Shown piece by piece: positions 1 to 9,062 of a DNA stretch of 64,000 nucleotides. The notes below the pieces were generated by a model. That model saw only the letters and a list, made by a program, of their open reading frames with translations, searched no databases and was not told where the DNA came from. Positions within the stretch are counted from its first letter, which is position 1. Each line of letters begins with the position of its first letter. A program made the translations under genes and the position numbers. Source of the stretch: G963674955 sp963674955 (GTDB lineage: Bacteria; Desulfobacterota; Desulfovibrionia; Desulfovibrionales; Desulfovibrionaceae); the NCBI GenBank assembly GCA_963674955.2, contig CAXXKR010000004.1, positions 1,860,001-1,924,000 of the forward strand. The letters are read 5' to 3'.

Positions 1-40
1 ATAATTTTATTTTCCGATTTTTCTGAAGTCGAGTCTCCTG

Positions 41-436
41 TTATGCCTGTCTTTCCGATATTTTCTTCTCGTGCAGGATCTTTTTCTTGTAGGCGTCTTC
101 GAGCTTGTAGACCAACTCGTCAAAGTCCGCCGGTTTCATGAGATAGTCGAAGGCGCCGAGCTCCATGCCCTGGATGGCGGCCTCCATGTCGGCATGGCCG
201 GTGAGCATGATGACTTCAATGATGGGCGATACGGCCTTGATCTCCCGCAGGGTCTCAAGTCCGTCCATGCCCTCCATCTTCACGTCCAGAACCACGACAT
301 CCACCGGATTGTCGCGCACAAAGGCCACGGCCTCCTCGCCGCTATGGGCCAGGGAGGCCTCCAATTGCCGTTTGCCCAGACGCTTGCCGAGTATCCCGAG
401 GAAATCAGGCTCGTCGTCCACTAGCAGAATTTTCAT
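41..436 (-). CDS. Stand-alone response regulator (single REC domain)
   Basis: Single CheY-like receiver domain with a short lysine-rich tail and no output domain. Numbered from the longer start at 445, it shows the acidic pair D10-D11, the phospho-acceptor D54 in VVLDVKM, T82 in LTGHA and K104 in LMKP. I prefer the ATG at 436 (start MKILLVDDE), because AGGGA lies 8 nt upstream, whereas the ATG at 445 has no spaced ribosome site. It is the third of three related receivers on the minus strand, all downstream of a histidine kinase, so a role in that phosphorelay is likely. Family is clear; partner and output are inferred. Confidence 0.9.
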   Translation of the reverse strand: MKILLVDDEPDFLGILGKRLGKRQLEASLAHSGEEAVAFVRDNPVDVVVLDVKMEGMDGLETLREIKAVSPIIEVIMLTGHADMEAAIQGMELGAFDYLMKPADFDELVYKLEDAYKKKILHEKKISERQA

Positions 437-447
437 GTGCGTCATCC

Positions 448-849
448 CTATGCGGAGCTTGCGCTCTTGACCGCCGCCCTTATCTTGGCCAGCAGATCGC
501 TCAATTCGCAGGGCTTGAGGAGGTAGTCATATGCCCCGTAGGCTATTCCGTCCTTGGCCGCCTTTTCCGAGCCGTGGCCGGTAAGCATTATCACGGGCAT
601 GGACGGAACCATCTTCTTGAAGATCTGCAAGACCTCGATCCCGTCCATATCCTCCATTTTCAAGTCAAGCACCGCAACGTCGAAATCCTGCTTCCGCAAG
701 GTCTGTATGCCAGCCGTGCCGCTGAGCGCAGCGGTTACCGAGATGCCCCTCTTGCCAAGCCTCTTGGTCATGACATCCGAGAACCCGGCCTCATCGTCAA
801 CCAGCAAGACGCGAATAGCGTCCTGGTCTTGAGCTGAACTGTCCGCCAT
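448..849 (-). CDS. Stand-alone response regulator (single REC domain)
   Basis: Receiver-only protein of 133 aa. Acidic pocket D18-D19, phospho-acceptor D62 in AVLDLKM, T90 in LTGHG and K112 in LLKP are all present, so it should be phosphorylatable. It has a polar N-terminal extension of about 12 residues compared with its neighbours. It sits between two other receivers, with gaps of only about 11 nt on the upstream side, which suggests one transcript. No DNA-binding or enzymatic output domain is visible, so it acts by protein-protein contact or as a phosphate shuttle (inference). Confidence 0.9.
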   Translation of the reverse strand: MADSSAQDQDAIRVLLVDDEAGFSDVMTKRLGKRGISVTAALSGTAGIQTLRKQDFDVAVLDLKMEDMDGIEVLQIFKKMVPSMPVIMLTGHGSEKAAKDGIAYGAYDYLLKPCELSDLLAKIRAAVKSASSA

Positions 850-860
850 CTGTCCGGTTC

Positions 861-1289
861 CTAGTCCCCCCTTCTGAGGGCGATGCTGTAGGCCCGAGCT
901 TCAACGATCTTCCGCTCGTGGGTCTCTTTCTTGATTCTGGCCGAGTCTATCTTGGCCATAAGCTCGTCCATCTCGCAGGGTTTCATCAGATAGTCGTAAG
1001 CGCCCTGTTTCATGCCGTCTATGGCGCTTTCCACAGTGGCGTGGCCGGTAAGCATGATGACCTCCACCAGCGGATAGCCGGTCTTGATCTTTTGCAGGGC
1101 CTCGATGCCGTCCATTCCCGGCATCTTCACGTCCAGAACCACTATATCGACTTTTTCAGCCGCCAACACGTCCAGTCCCTCCTGGCCGCTGAAGGCGGTA
1201 AGTACATTCAGCCCTCTCTTGTCCAGCCTCTTGGACATGGTCTCCACAAAGGCTTTCTCGTCGTCAACAAGTAAAATTGTTGTTGCCAT
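861..1289 (-). CDS. Stand-alone response regulator (single REC domain)
   Basis: Receiver-only protein of 142 aa with D9-D10, phospho-acceptor D53 in VVLDVKMPGMDG, T81 in LTGHATVESA and K103 in LMKPCEMDEL. This is the most canonical of the three receivers and the one closest to the kinase gene, 136 nt downstream of its stop. An extra C-terminal helix rich in K, R and E follows the receiver. The start ATG follows GGGAGGGGAAACTTAAG on the minus strand, a strong ribosome site. Its cognate kinase is most probably the product of the gene immediately upstream. Confidence 0.92.
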   Translation of the reverse strand: MATTILLVDDEKAFVETMSKRLDKRGLNVLTAFSGQEGLDVLAAEKVDIVVLDVKMPGMDGIEALQKIKTGYPLVEVIMLTGHATVESAIDGMKQGAYDYLMKPCEMDELMAKIDSARIKKETHERKIVEARAYSIALRRGD

Positions 1290-1425
1290 CTTAAGTTTCC
1301 CCTCCCTTTGTAATCTTAGCTGTACTTCTTTGTCATAGCGGCAATTATGCCGAACGGGTCCATTCGAGTTTGAGTTTTACATGCCATGTTTCCGGCATAA
1401 TTGAAATGATTTTTCAACAATCTCC

Positions 1426-3195
1426 CTAACCGGCCCCGCCTTCGGCGTGCTTTTCACTGCCCGCAGCAGGCATGCGGAGCTTGAAGGTGGTTCCAACATC
1501 CACCGCGCTGTTCACGCTGATCTCTCCACCCATCTTGTTGGTGATTCCGTAGATGATGGACAAGCCCAGCCCTGTGCCCTTTCCCACCGGCTTTGTGGTA
1601 AAAAACGGGTCGAAAAGCCTTTGCAGGTTGGCCTTGGGGATGCCGCAGCCCGAGTCGGACACCAAAAGAAGGATGTCGCCCTTGTCGATGCGGGTCGATA
1701 TCTTCAACTCCCCGCCATTCTTTTCCATTGCGTCGATGGCGTTGTTGATCAGGTTCAAAAGCACCTGCTGCATCTCCGACGGCGATGCGGCCAGGGACGG
1801 CAGGTCCGGACTCAAATCGGTCTCTATGCGCACATTGGCGTATTTGGCCCTCTGCTCGGACAGGGCGGCTATCTCCAGCACCATGTCGTTGAGCTTGACC
1901 TCCTTGACCGTGGGATCGATCTTGCGGGCGAAGCTCAACAGCTTGTGGGTGATCTCCTTGCAGCGCGCCCCTTGAGTCTTGATCTGGAGAAGAGCCCTGT
2001 TGACCTCGGAAATATTCTCGCTCTCCTTGAAATCCTCTTCACTCATAAGGTCGCGAATCCAACCCGCCTCTTCGACCATTATGGCCACGGGATTGTTGAT
2101 TTCGTGAGCTATTCCAGCCGCCAGCTCTCCAACAGAGGCCAATTTGCCGGCCTCGATGATCTGCTCGTTCATCATTTCCTTGGCCCGGTCCGCCTCCTCG
2201 ATGCGCTTGACCATGCGTTTGGACAGGGCATAGGCCATGAAAGCTATGGATATGGCGGCCAGAAAAAGCACCAGAAAAGCCAAATGCCTGGCCCTGTAGA
2301 TCACTGAAAAGGCGTCCTTGGCGTCCTGCTGATAGACCAGGGTCCAGTCCCCGTTCTTGAGCGAGGCATAGACATACACTGTCTCCTTGCCGGTGTTGGG
2401 AGAGGTGCTTATGGTCACGCCCACATCCTTGAGAGCTCCGAATATCTTTGACTTGGCCGCCTTGGCGCCTGCGGAAAAAGAAGACTGGGCCGTTTGGCGG
2501 CCGATCAGGTTCAGCAGGAAGGGAAGCTCCGCAGCCATGTCCATGCCCGGCCGGGTCTGAAACTCGCCGACGCGGTTTATAATGTAGGCCCGCCCGGTCT
2601 CGCCGATGCGAGTGTTCTCAACCAACTCGTTGAAGGCAACGAAGTCGATGGTGCTCCGAAGCACGTGCGTTTTTTCCCCTGACCTGAACTTCACGGCAAC
2701 AATGAAATGGGGCACACCCCTGAGACCCAGGAAAACGTCGCTGATGAAAACCCTTTCGCGCATGACCTGCTTGAACCATTCCGCATCCTTGTAGTCGGCC
2801 TTACCCAGCCTGAAAGGGCCGACATAGGCGGTCTGGACGCCGTTCTCCTCCACCAGCCCGAGGTCCACGAACACGTCCCGCTGGGTATCCTGCAAGACCT
2901 TGAACAACTCGCCCAGGGCCTTCTCGTCGCTGAGCCGCTCATAGGGCACGAACTCGGCAAGGACTCCGATTTCCGCCTGCTGGGCCTTGAGAAAGCCGTC
3001 AATGGTCTGCTTGTGCTTTTTTACCAATTCCTCCAGGTGGGCCAGCACCTTCTCCTTATAGGAAGTGTGAAACTGGTAGCCCGTTATAAGAACGGAAATC
3101 AGGAGAGGTAGAAAGGACACGAGAATGACCGCGAATGTCATGCTTCGGGTCAGGGACTGGTAATAATTCTTGTCGGACATGCTTATCCCGCTCAT
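1426..3195 (-). CDS. Membrane sensor histidine kinase with periplasmic Cache-like domain
   Basis: Two membrane segments (about residues 20-42 and 303-325) flank a periplasmic region of about 260 residues that reads like a dCache sensor (FVDLGLVEENGVQTAYVGPF, RAYIINRVGEF). The cytoplasmic part has the phospho-accepting H364 in GIAHEINNP, the N-box LLNLINNAIDAM (479-490), DSGCGIP (514-520) and GKGTGLGLS (538-546). There is no PAS or HAMP domain of obvious length. An alternative start, M6 at 3180, is preceded by GCGGGA. Downstream lie three receiver-only proteins, its likely phosphorylation targets. The ligand is unknown. Confidence 0.92.
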   Translation of the reverse strand: MSGISMSDKNYYQSLTRSMTFAVILVSFLPLLISVLITGYQFHTSYKEKVLAHLEELVKKHKQTIDGFLKAQQAEIGVLAEFVPYERLSDEKALGELFKVLQDTQRDVFVDLGLVEENGVQTAYVGPFRLGKADYKDAEWFKQVMRERVFISDVFLGLRGVPHFIVAVKFRSGEKTHVLRSTIDFVAFNELVENTRIGETGRAYIINRVGEFQTRPGMDMAAELPFLLNLIGRQTAQSSFSAGAKAAKSKIFGALKDVGVTISTSPNTGKETVYVYASLKNGDWTLVYQQDAKDAFSVIYRARHLAFLVLFLAAISIAFMAYALSKRMVKRIEEADRAKEMMNEQIIEAGKLASVGELAAGIAHEINNPVAIMVEEAGWIRDLMSEEDFKESENISEVNRALLQIKTQGARCKEITHKLLSFARKIDPTVKEVKLNDMVLEIAALSEQRAKYANVRIETDLSPDLPSLAASPSEMQQVLLNLINNAIDAMEKNGGELKISTRIDKGDILLLVSDSGCGIPKANLQRLFDPFFTTKPVGKGTGLGLSIIYGITNKMGGEISVNSAVDVGTTFKLRMPAAGSEKHAEGGAG

Positions 3196-3548
3196 TTTTG
3201 TTCAGTTGCCGGACAGGCCTGCCGAAAAATTCACCGACACCCGTCCTATGCACCTGAACACCCACTACCGCATGAGAGAACAAAAAATCAATGCCGCAAT
3301 ATTCGCCCGTTGTTGAATTTTCAGCCCTGTCATTCACTGTGGGGCAAGGAATACCAACGCATTGGGAACAAAGGCCAATCCGCGGAGTACAAAATAATAA
3401 TACCAAAACTCTTTTCTTTTTGTGAAAAATCTGTCAAACGGAGCATTCAAAGACCTAGTCGGGGAGTAGTATCCTAAATTTGACTCAGACCCAGTCACGA
3501 CCTGGAACAAACCTGCCCGGCTTCATTGATTGAAAGAGGAAGGAAACA
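3196..3548. other. Divergent intergenic region between kinase and CBS gene
   Basis: About 350 nt between the minus-strand kinase gene and the plus-strand CBS gene, so promoters for both should lie here. I found no convincing sigma-70 or sigma-54 promoter, operator or RNA structure by eye. The plus-strand gene has a good ribosome site, AGGAAGGAAAC, directly before its ATG at 3549. Reading frames across the region look random. Confidence 0.5.
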
Positions 3549-4097
3549 ATGGACACCGTCAAGGCGCTCCAGATGATGGTGCCCCTTTCCGAGTATGTGC
3601 TCGTGAACAAGGGGCAGACACTGCTTGAGGCATTCCAGACAATGGAGGCCGACAAGCGGAAAAAGAACAATGCCCAGGCCCACAGGGACGCTTTGGTGCT
3701 GGACGATGATGGAAACCTTAAAGGGAAGGTGACCATGATCGACATATTCAAGGCGCTGGAGCCCCAATACGCCCGTCTCGAGAACTCGGACGGCGCGGAA
3801 AAAACCCTTTCCAAGGACTACGTGCTGAAGCTTTTCAAGGACTACAGCCTATGGGCCGAACCCTTGAACGATCTCTGCCGCAAAGGCGCAAGTCTTTTGG
3901 TGGCGGACATAATGCACGTTCCCGACGAATCGGAATTCGTCCAGGAGGATGATTCCCTGGACAAGGCTCTACACCTGTACATCATGGGAGTTCATCAACC
4001 GCTCATCGTAAAAAAAGGTGACTCGGTCACCGGCGTTCTTCGCCTTGGCGACATGTTTGAGGAAGTTCGAAAACGAATTTTGACCTGTTCAATCTAG
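3549..4097 (+). CDS. CBS-domain protein
   Basis: 182-aa soluble protein carrying a CBS-domain pair. The first repeat covers about residues 10-75 (LVNKGQTLLEAFQTM, DALVLDDDGNLKGKVTMIDIFKAL) and the second about residues 115-175 (VADIMHVPDESEFVQEDDSLDKALHLYIMGVHQPLIVKKGDSVTGVLRLGDMFEEV, of which only key positions are cited). Such pairs bind adenine nucleotides and regulate partners. It is followed 55 nt later by an anion transporter, so it may be a regulatory companion of that transporter (inference). Long charged insert between strands of repeat one. Confidence 0.85.
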   Translation: MDTVKALQMMVPLSEYVLVNKGQTLLEAFQTMEADKRKKNNAQAHRDALVLDDDGNLKGKVTMIDIFKALEPQYARLENSDGAEKTLSKDYVLKLFKDYSLWAEPLNDLCRKGASLLVADIMHVPDESEFVQEDDSLDKALHLYIMGVHQPLIVKKGDSVTGVLRLGDMFEEVRKRILTCSI

Positions 4098-4152
4098 ACG
4101 GGACATGTCCGTTATTCCAAATGCGGTTTAAGAATTAGGGAGGTTTTTCAAC

Positions 4153-5628
4153 ATGACTGGTGATCAAGCGGTGCAGGCCAAACCCATCAAATGGTCGAGC
4201 ATCATCTTTCTTCTTCTTGGCCCGGCGCTCTTCGCCCTGGTCTACTTTTGTCCGCCCTGGCCCGACGCGGTCGACCCCATGGGCGAACACTTTGCGTTGA
4301 GCGTCGCGGGCAAGGGCGCTCTGGCCGTGTTCCTCTGGGCCGGAACCTGGTGGGTGTTCGAGGTTGTGCCCATCGGCGTGACCAGTATCCTTATCGGCTG
4401 TCTTCAGGCCCTGTTCATGATCAGGCCCGCAAAAATCGCCTTCAAGGATTTCATGGACCCCTCGGTCATGTTCATCTTCGGTTCAATCGTCATCGGACTG
4501 GTCTTCACCAAGACCGGGCTGACAAAACGGCTGGCCTACAAGATGCTGGACATCGTGGGCGAAAGAACCAGCATGATATATCTGGGCTGCTTCGTGGTCA
4601 CGACCTTCCTGACCCATTTCATGGCCCACACGGCCGTGGCCGCAACGGTCTACCCCCTGCTCCTGGCCATCTACGCCCTGTACGGCGAAGGCGACAGGCA
4701 GACCAAATTCGGCAAGGGCCTGTTCATCGGCATGGCCTATGTCGCCGGCGCGGGCAGCATCATCACCCTTCTGGGCGCGGCCCGGGGCATGGTCGCCCTC
4801 GGCTTTTACAAGCAGATGGGCAACCCGGACGTGAGCTTTTTCGAATACGCCTACTACAACTTCCCTCTGGGCTGGGGCATGACATTCCTGCTCTGGGGTT
4901 TCTTCATGATCTTTTTCAAGCCTGAAAAGAAGACCATACCGGGCCTCAGGGAAAAGGCCAGGGAACTGAACTCCCAATTGGGCGGCATATCCAAAAACGA
5001 GCTCATCGCAGCGGTCATCGTGGTCTCGATCATCGTTTTCATGTCGCTGCAGTCCTTCATCCCCGAGCTCAAGGTCTTCAACAAGGCGGCCGTGCTTCTG
5101 GTGGGAACCATCCTCTTCTTCGTGTTCAAGATTCTGGACATCAACGACCTGGAGGCCATCCCCTGGAACATCATCCTGCTCTTTGCCGGCGCCATGAGCA
5201 TCGGCTTCTGCCTCTGGGAAACCGGAGCGGCCAAATGGCTGGCCGTCAACTGGCTGGCCATGTTCGCGGAAGCCAACTGGTTCGTGTTCGTCATGAGCAT
5301 CGCCTTCTTCGTGCTGATCATGACCAACTTCATAATGAACGTGGCGGCCATCGCCATCTCAATGCCGGTGGCCCTGGTCCTGGCCAACTACCTGGGCGTG
5401 GCTCCGCAGGTGGTGCTGTACGCCTCCCTGGCCTGTGCGGGAATGCCCTTCCTGCTCCTGGTGGGCGCGGCCCCCAACGCCATCGCCTATGATTCCGGCC
5501 AATTCTCCAGCGGAGAGTTCTTCAAGTACGGACTGCTGGCGAGCCTGCTGCTGCTCGTGATCCTGGCCCTGTTCATATTGATAGTCTGGCCGCTCATGGG
5601 CATGCCCATCACGCTGGCGGCCGGCTAG
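4153..5628 (+). CDS. DASS/SLC13-family anion:sodium symporter
   Basis: 491-aa polytopic membrane protein with about 11-13 hydrophobic segments. The divalent anion:Na+ symporter pattern is visible: an early WWVFEVVPIGVTSILIG segment, the hairpin THFMAHTAVAATVYPLLLAI, and a C-terminal LIMTNFIMNVAAIAISMPVA segment followed by GMPFLLLVGAAPNAIAYDSG, the second substrate-binding hairpin. The substrate is probably sulfate or a C4-dicarboxylate; in a sulfate reducer sulfate is plausible, but sequence alone does not decide. Strong ribosome site AGGGAGG at 4138-4144. A terminator follows the gene. Confidence 0.88.
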   Translation: MTGDQAVQAKPIKWSSIIFLLLGPALFALVYFCPPWPDAVDPMGEHFALSVAGKGALAVFLWAGTWWVFEVVPIGVTSILIGCLQALFMIRPAKIAFKDFMDPSVMFIFGSIVIGLVFTKTGLTKRLAYKMLDIVGERTSMIYLGCFVVTTFLTHFMAHTAVAATVYPLLLAIYALYGEGDRQTKFGKGLFIGMAYVAGAGSIITLLGAARGMVALGFYKQMGNPDVSFFEYAYYNFPLGWGMTFLLWGFFMIFFKPEKKTIPGLREKARELNSQLGGISKNELIAAVIVVSIIVFMSLQSFIPELKVFNKAAVLLVGTILFFVFKILDINDLEAIPWNIILLFAGAMSIGFCLWETGAAKWLAVNWLAMFAEANWFVFVMSIAFFVLIMTNFIMNVAAIAISMPVALVLANYLGVAPQVVLYASLACAGMPFLLLVGAAPNAIAYDSGQFSSGEFFKYGLLASLLLLVILALFILIVWPLMGMPITLAAG

Positions 5629-5654
5629 ATTGCCATAGGAAAATGCACTATCAT

Positions 5655-5691
5655 CGACGCGGTCCCGATCATTCGAGGCCGCGTCGTTTTT
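5655..5691 (+). terminator. Rho-independent terminator after DASS transporter gene
   Basis: Perfect 8-bp stem, CGACGCGG (5655-5662) with CCGCGTCG (5679-5686), 16-nt loop, then TTTTT. It lies 27 nt after the transporter stop and 24 nt before the next gene. Confidence 0.8.
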
Positions 5692-5714
5692 CACACACTA
5701 ATTAGGGAGAGGCC

Positions 5715-7154
5715 ATGAAGCATCTTGAAGACCTGATAAGGCACATCGTTACCAGGGTTAACATCAACCTGCGCAAGCCCCTCATGGACGTGGAACCTTA
5801 CGTCACGGACATAATTCCCCTGGACAGCCTGGCGCAGTTCTATTCCTTCTACGCCCTGTCCTCGGACAAGCCCAACTATTTCAGCTTCTACCACTCGGCC
5901 CTGGCCGGGACGTATTTCCTGGGCAAATGTCAGGTCACCCGCTCGGTGCTCTACAAAAGCGATCTGCGCGGCGACGAACTCAAACAGACCGGCACCATCG
6001 TGGAAGCCGACGGAATCAAGGTCCGCCTGCACGAGGATGAAAAATTTCACGTCCGGGATTCGTTTCTGGTCAAGACCCTGGTCCACAACAACTCCCGCGA
6101 CCCAAAGAACCTGGAAACCTTCAAAATCCTGAACACCGTATCCCTGCACTACGCCAACATTCACGGCACCCCTGTGGACGGCTGCTTTCTGGAGCCCTTT
6201 TCAACCGTGGACCTGTCCATCTGCCACGACTGCGCGGTCGGAGCATTTTCCTACGTCCAGGCCGGGGAACTCAGCCACAAACGAATTGAAAAGGGCCGCG
6301 TCTGGGTTCGCGCCGAAGGCGTATTCGAATTCAACTACCAGTATCCCGCAAAGGTGCTGGACAAATATATTTCCATTGAAAAAGGCAGCATGCCCAAGGG
6401 CGTGTTCATGGATTTCTTCAACGAACGAAAAGAGGACTTCAACCCCATATATGCCTCCGTGGTGCCGGAACCGCTCATCGACGCGCCGGCCACGGCCTCG
6501 GTCAGCCCCTACGCGGTGATCAAGGGCAAGTGCGAGGTCGGGGAAAACGTGCTGGTGGCCCAGAGGGCCTATCTTGAAAACGCCAGCATGGGAGACGGCG
6601 GCAACGCCCAGGAAAACTGCTACATCGTGAACTCGATTTACGAAGGCATGAACGTCACGGCCCACGGCGGAAAGGTCATCAACTGCCATCTTGGCCAAAA
6701 GACGTTTGTGGGTTTCAACTCCTTTCTCAGGGGCCTTGAAGATTCCAAGGTCAAAATCGGGAAGGGCTGCATCGTCATGCCGCACACAATTATCGATGCG
6801 ACTGAACCGATTGAGATTCCTGACGGAAGTCTTGTCTGGGGCTTTATCGAGAAGAGTTCGGACCTTGAAAATCAGACCCTGGCCCTTGATAAGTTGGAAA
6901 AAATAAAAGACATTCGGCTGGGCCAAATGGAATTTGTCGGAAACGGTGCCGAATTCGTAAAGGGATTCAGGCATCGCATAGAGCATATATTGGAAGAGAA
7001 CGGCGCTTACTTTGACGGCGGCGAGGAAACCAGAGGGCATGCCCAGAAGAACCAAATGGTTTCCTACAGCATCCTCCAGCCATATCAGGAAGGAAAGCTG
7101 AAAGGGCTCTGCCCGTCTCTGGTCATCAGACCGTTCATGCCAAAGGAATTATAA
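5715..7154 (+). CDS. Left-handed beta-helix (hexapeptide-repeat) protein, function unknown
   Basis: 479-aa protein. Its middle part (about residues 255-395) has hexapeptide-type repeats typical of left-handed beta-helix acyltransferase folds: SVSPYAVIKGKCEVGENVLV, then AYLENASMGDGG, YIVNSIYEGMNVTAHGGKVI, VKIGKGCIVMPHTIID. It resembles the DUF4954-type group, but I see no sugar-nucleotide site. The ribosome site TTAGGGAGAGG precedes the ATG. It lies 42 nt upstream of nhaB on the same strand and probably shares a transcript. Enzymatic activity is not supported by any motif I can name. Confidence 0.75.
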   Translation: MKHLEDLIRHIVTRVNINLRKPLMDVEPYVTDIIPLDSLAQFYSFYALSSDKPNYFSFYHSALAGTYFLGKCQVTRSVLYKSDLRGDELKQTGTIVEADGIKVRLHEDEKFHVRDSFLVKTLVHNNSRDPKNLETFKILNTVSLHYANIHGTPVDGCFLEPFSTVDLSICHDCAVGAFSYVQAGELSHKRIEKGRVWVRAEGVFEFNYQYPAKVLDKYISIEKGSMPKGVFMDFFNERKEDFNPIYASVVPEPLIDAPATASVSPYAVIKGKCEVGENVLVAQRAYLENASMGDGGNAQENCYIVNSIYEGMNVTAHGGKVINCHLGQKTFVGFNSFLRGLEDSKVKIGKGCIVMPHTIIDATEPIEIPDGSLVWGFIEKSSDLENQTLALDKLEKIKDIRLGQMEFVGNGAEFVKGFRHRIEHILEENGAYFDGGEETRGHAQKNQMVSYSILQPYQEGKLKGLCPSLVIRPFMPKEL

Positions 7155-7196
7155 GGGCCTGACGACAGGCCGTCCAAAAGCGAAAGGAGAAAAACC

Positions 7197-8747
7197 GTGG
7201 CTAGATCCGTTGCACAGGCATTGCAGTCCAATCTGTTGGGCAGCTCGCCAACCTGGTACAAATTGGCCATAATCGGCTTCCTGGTCCTGAACCCGATCCT
7301 GCTGACCGTGGTCGGACCGTTCGTTACAGGCTGGGTGCTCATCGTCGAGTTCATCTTCACCCTGGCCATGGCCCTCAAATGCTACCCCCTGCCCGCAGGC
7401 GGTCTGCTGGCCATTGAGGCGGTGATCCTCGGCATGACCAGCCCGGAGACGGTTTACAACGAAACCCTGCACAACTTTCCGGTCATCCTGCTCCTGATCT
7501 TCATGGTGGCGGGCATCTATTTCATGCAGGACCTTCTCCAGTTCACCTTCACCAAGATTCTGGTCAAGATCAAATCCAAGGTCATGATCTCCCTGCTGTT
7601 TTGCTTTACGGGCGCGTTTCTCTCGGCATTTCTTGACGCCCTGACCGTAACCGCGGTCATCATAGCGGTGGCTTATGGGTTTTACAACGTCTATCACAGA
7701 TACGCATCCGGCGGAAAAAGCGAATCTCATGACCTGCTGAACGACGAAGCGGTCAAGGAAATGGACCGCGACGACCTGCTCCAGTTCCGCGGCTACCTCA
7801 GAAACCTGATGATGCACGGCGCGGTGGGCACGGCCCTTGGCGGCGTCTGCACCCTGGTGGGCGAACCACAGAACCTGCTCATCGCGCATGAAATGGGCTG
7901 GAACTTCGCACACTTTTTTATTCGCGTGGCCCCGGTCTCCATTCCCGTGCTCATAGTGGGCCTGACCACCTGCGTGGTGGTGGAAAGATTCAGCCTCTTC
8001 ACATACGGATTCCAGCTTCCGGGCAATGTGCGCTCCATTCTTCTGGAGGAATCCACCAGACGTGACGAAAAGATGGGCGCCCGCGGCAGGGCAAAACTGC
8101 TTATCCAGTCCCTGGCCGGAGTCTGGCTGATCATCGCCCTGGCCCTGCACCTCGCGGAAGTCGGCATCATCGGCCTGTCCGTGATCATCCTGCTCACGGC
8201 CCTGAACGGGGTCAACGAGGAGCACCAGATCGGAAAGGCCTTTACCGAGGCCCTGCCCTTTACCGCACTGCTGGTGGTCTTCTTCGGCATCGTGGCCGTG
8301 ATCCACGACCAACACCTGTTCGCGCCCATCATCCACTGGGTCCTTTCCCTTTCCGGAAAGGTCCAGCTCGTGGCCTACTATGCGGCCAACGGCCTCTTGT
8401 CCATGATCAGCGACAACGTGTTCGTGGCCACGGTCTACATAAGCGAGACAAAGGCGGCCTTCCTGTCCGGCGCGGCAGGAATCACCCAGGAACAGTTCGA
8501 GCTGCTGGCCGTGGCCATCAACACCGGCACGAACATCCCCAGCGTGGCCACGCCCAACGGGCAGGCCGCCTTCCTGTTCCTGCTGACCTCGGCCCTGGCT
8601 CCGGTCATCCGCCTCTCATACGGACGCATGGTCTGGCTGGCCCTGCCCTACACCATCACCATGTCCATCGCCGGCCTCGTGGCCACCTGGTACATGCCCG
8701 TGGTGGAACATTGGATGCTGACGCTCCTCAGCATGCCGCCGCACTAG
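7197..8747 (+). CDS. nhaB: Na+/H+ antiporter NhaB
   Basis: 516-aa polytopic membrane protein matching the NhaB family from start to end: SPTWYKLAIIGFLVLNPI, FTLAMALKCYPLPAGGLLAIEA, MVAGIYFMQDLL and AFLSAFLDALTVTAVIIAVA are hallmark stretches. It would exchange Na+ for H+ across the inner membrane. The start is GTG at 7197, supported by GAAAGGAGA just upstream. Length equals that of characterised NhaB proteins. The position downstream of a DASS transporter and a beta-helix protein suggests an ion-transport cluster. Confidence 0.95.
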   Translation: MARSVAQALQSNLLGSSPTWYKLAIIGFLVLNPILLTVVGPFVTGWVLIVEFIFTLAMALKCYPLPAGGLLAIEAVILGMTSPETVYNETLHNFPVILLLIFMVAGIYFMQDLLQFTFTKILVKIKSKVMISLLFCFTGAFLSAFLDALTVTAVIIAVAYGFYNVYHRYASGGKSESHDLLNDEAVKEMDRDDLLQFRGYLRNLMMHGAVGTALGGVCTLVGEPQNLLIAHEMGWNFAHFFIRVAPVSIPVLIVGLTTCVVVERFSLFTYGFQLPGNVRSILLEESTRRDEKMGARGRAKLLIQSLAGVWLIIALALHLAEVGIIGLSVIILLTALNGVNEEHQIGKAFTEALPFTALLVVFFGIVAVIHDQHLFAPIIHWVLSLSGKVQLVAYYAANGLLSMISDNVFVATVYISETKAAFLSGAAGITQEQFELLAVAINTGTNIPSVATPNGQAAFLFLLTSALAPVIRLSYGRMVWLALPYTITMSIAGLVATWYMPVVEHWMLTLLSMPPH

Positions 8748-8770
8748 ACGACGAACAAGACACAAAAGAA

Positions 8771-8797
8771 AAGCCCCTTTTTCAAGGGGCTTTTTTT
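8771..8797 (+). terminator. Rho-independent terminator after nhaB
   Basis: Stem AAGCCCCTT (8771-8779) with AAGGGGCTT (8784-8792), 4-nt loop, and a run of seven T. It lies between nhaB and the convergent minus-strand gene and may serve both directions. Confidence 0.9.
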
Positions 8798-8816
8798 ATG
8801 TAATTTTAATTACTTA

Positions 8817-9062
8817 CTAATCTTGCTCAAACTCCGGGGAATAGACTTCGTCCACGGGAATCTCGGGCGTGATGCGCTCCAGAAAACCCCTGACCTCCTC
8901 TTCCTGATCCGGGCTGAAGCGCAGCAGAAGCACGCCCTGGAACTTGTCCACGGCGGTGAACAGGGCCAGGTTGTCGTGGGCCTCCAGGAGAAAACGAAAC
9001 CGGCCGATGCTGGAGGGGGCTATCTTGATATACAGCCGTTTCGAAAAACAAGGCCGCCCCAT
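8817..9062 (-). CDS. Small DUF4911-like protein
   Basis: 81-aa protein starting MGRPCFSKRLYIKIAPSSIG. Its ATG at 9062 overlaps the TGA of the upstream M24 peptidase gene (TGATG), showing translational coupling; longer in-frame starts fall inside that gene and are rejected. The body (FLLEAHDNLALFTAVD, GVLLLRFSPDQEEEVRGFL) fits a short alpha/beta domain like the DUF4911 family of Desulfovibrio-type bacteria, from memory. It ends acidic. Function unknown. Confidence 0.75.
   Translation of the reverse strand: MGRPCFSKRLYIKIAPSSIGRFRFLLEAHDNLALFTAVDKFQGVLLLRFSPDQEEEVRGFLERITPEIPVDEVYSPEFEQD

Noticed and set aside
7149..8336. 395-aa open frame antisense to nhaB
   Set aside because: His/Gln/Asp-rich product typical of a shadow of a membrane-protein gene; no motif or ribosome site.
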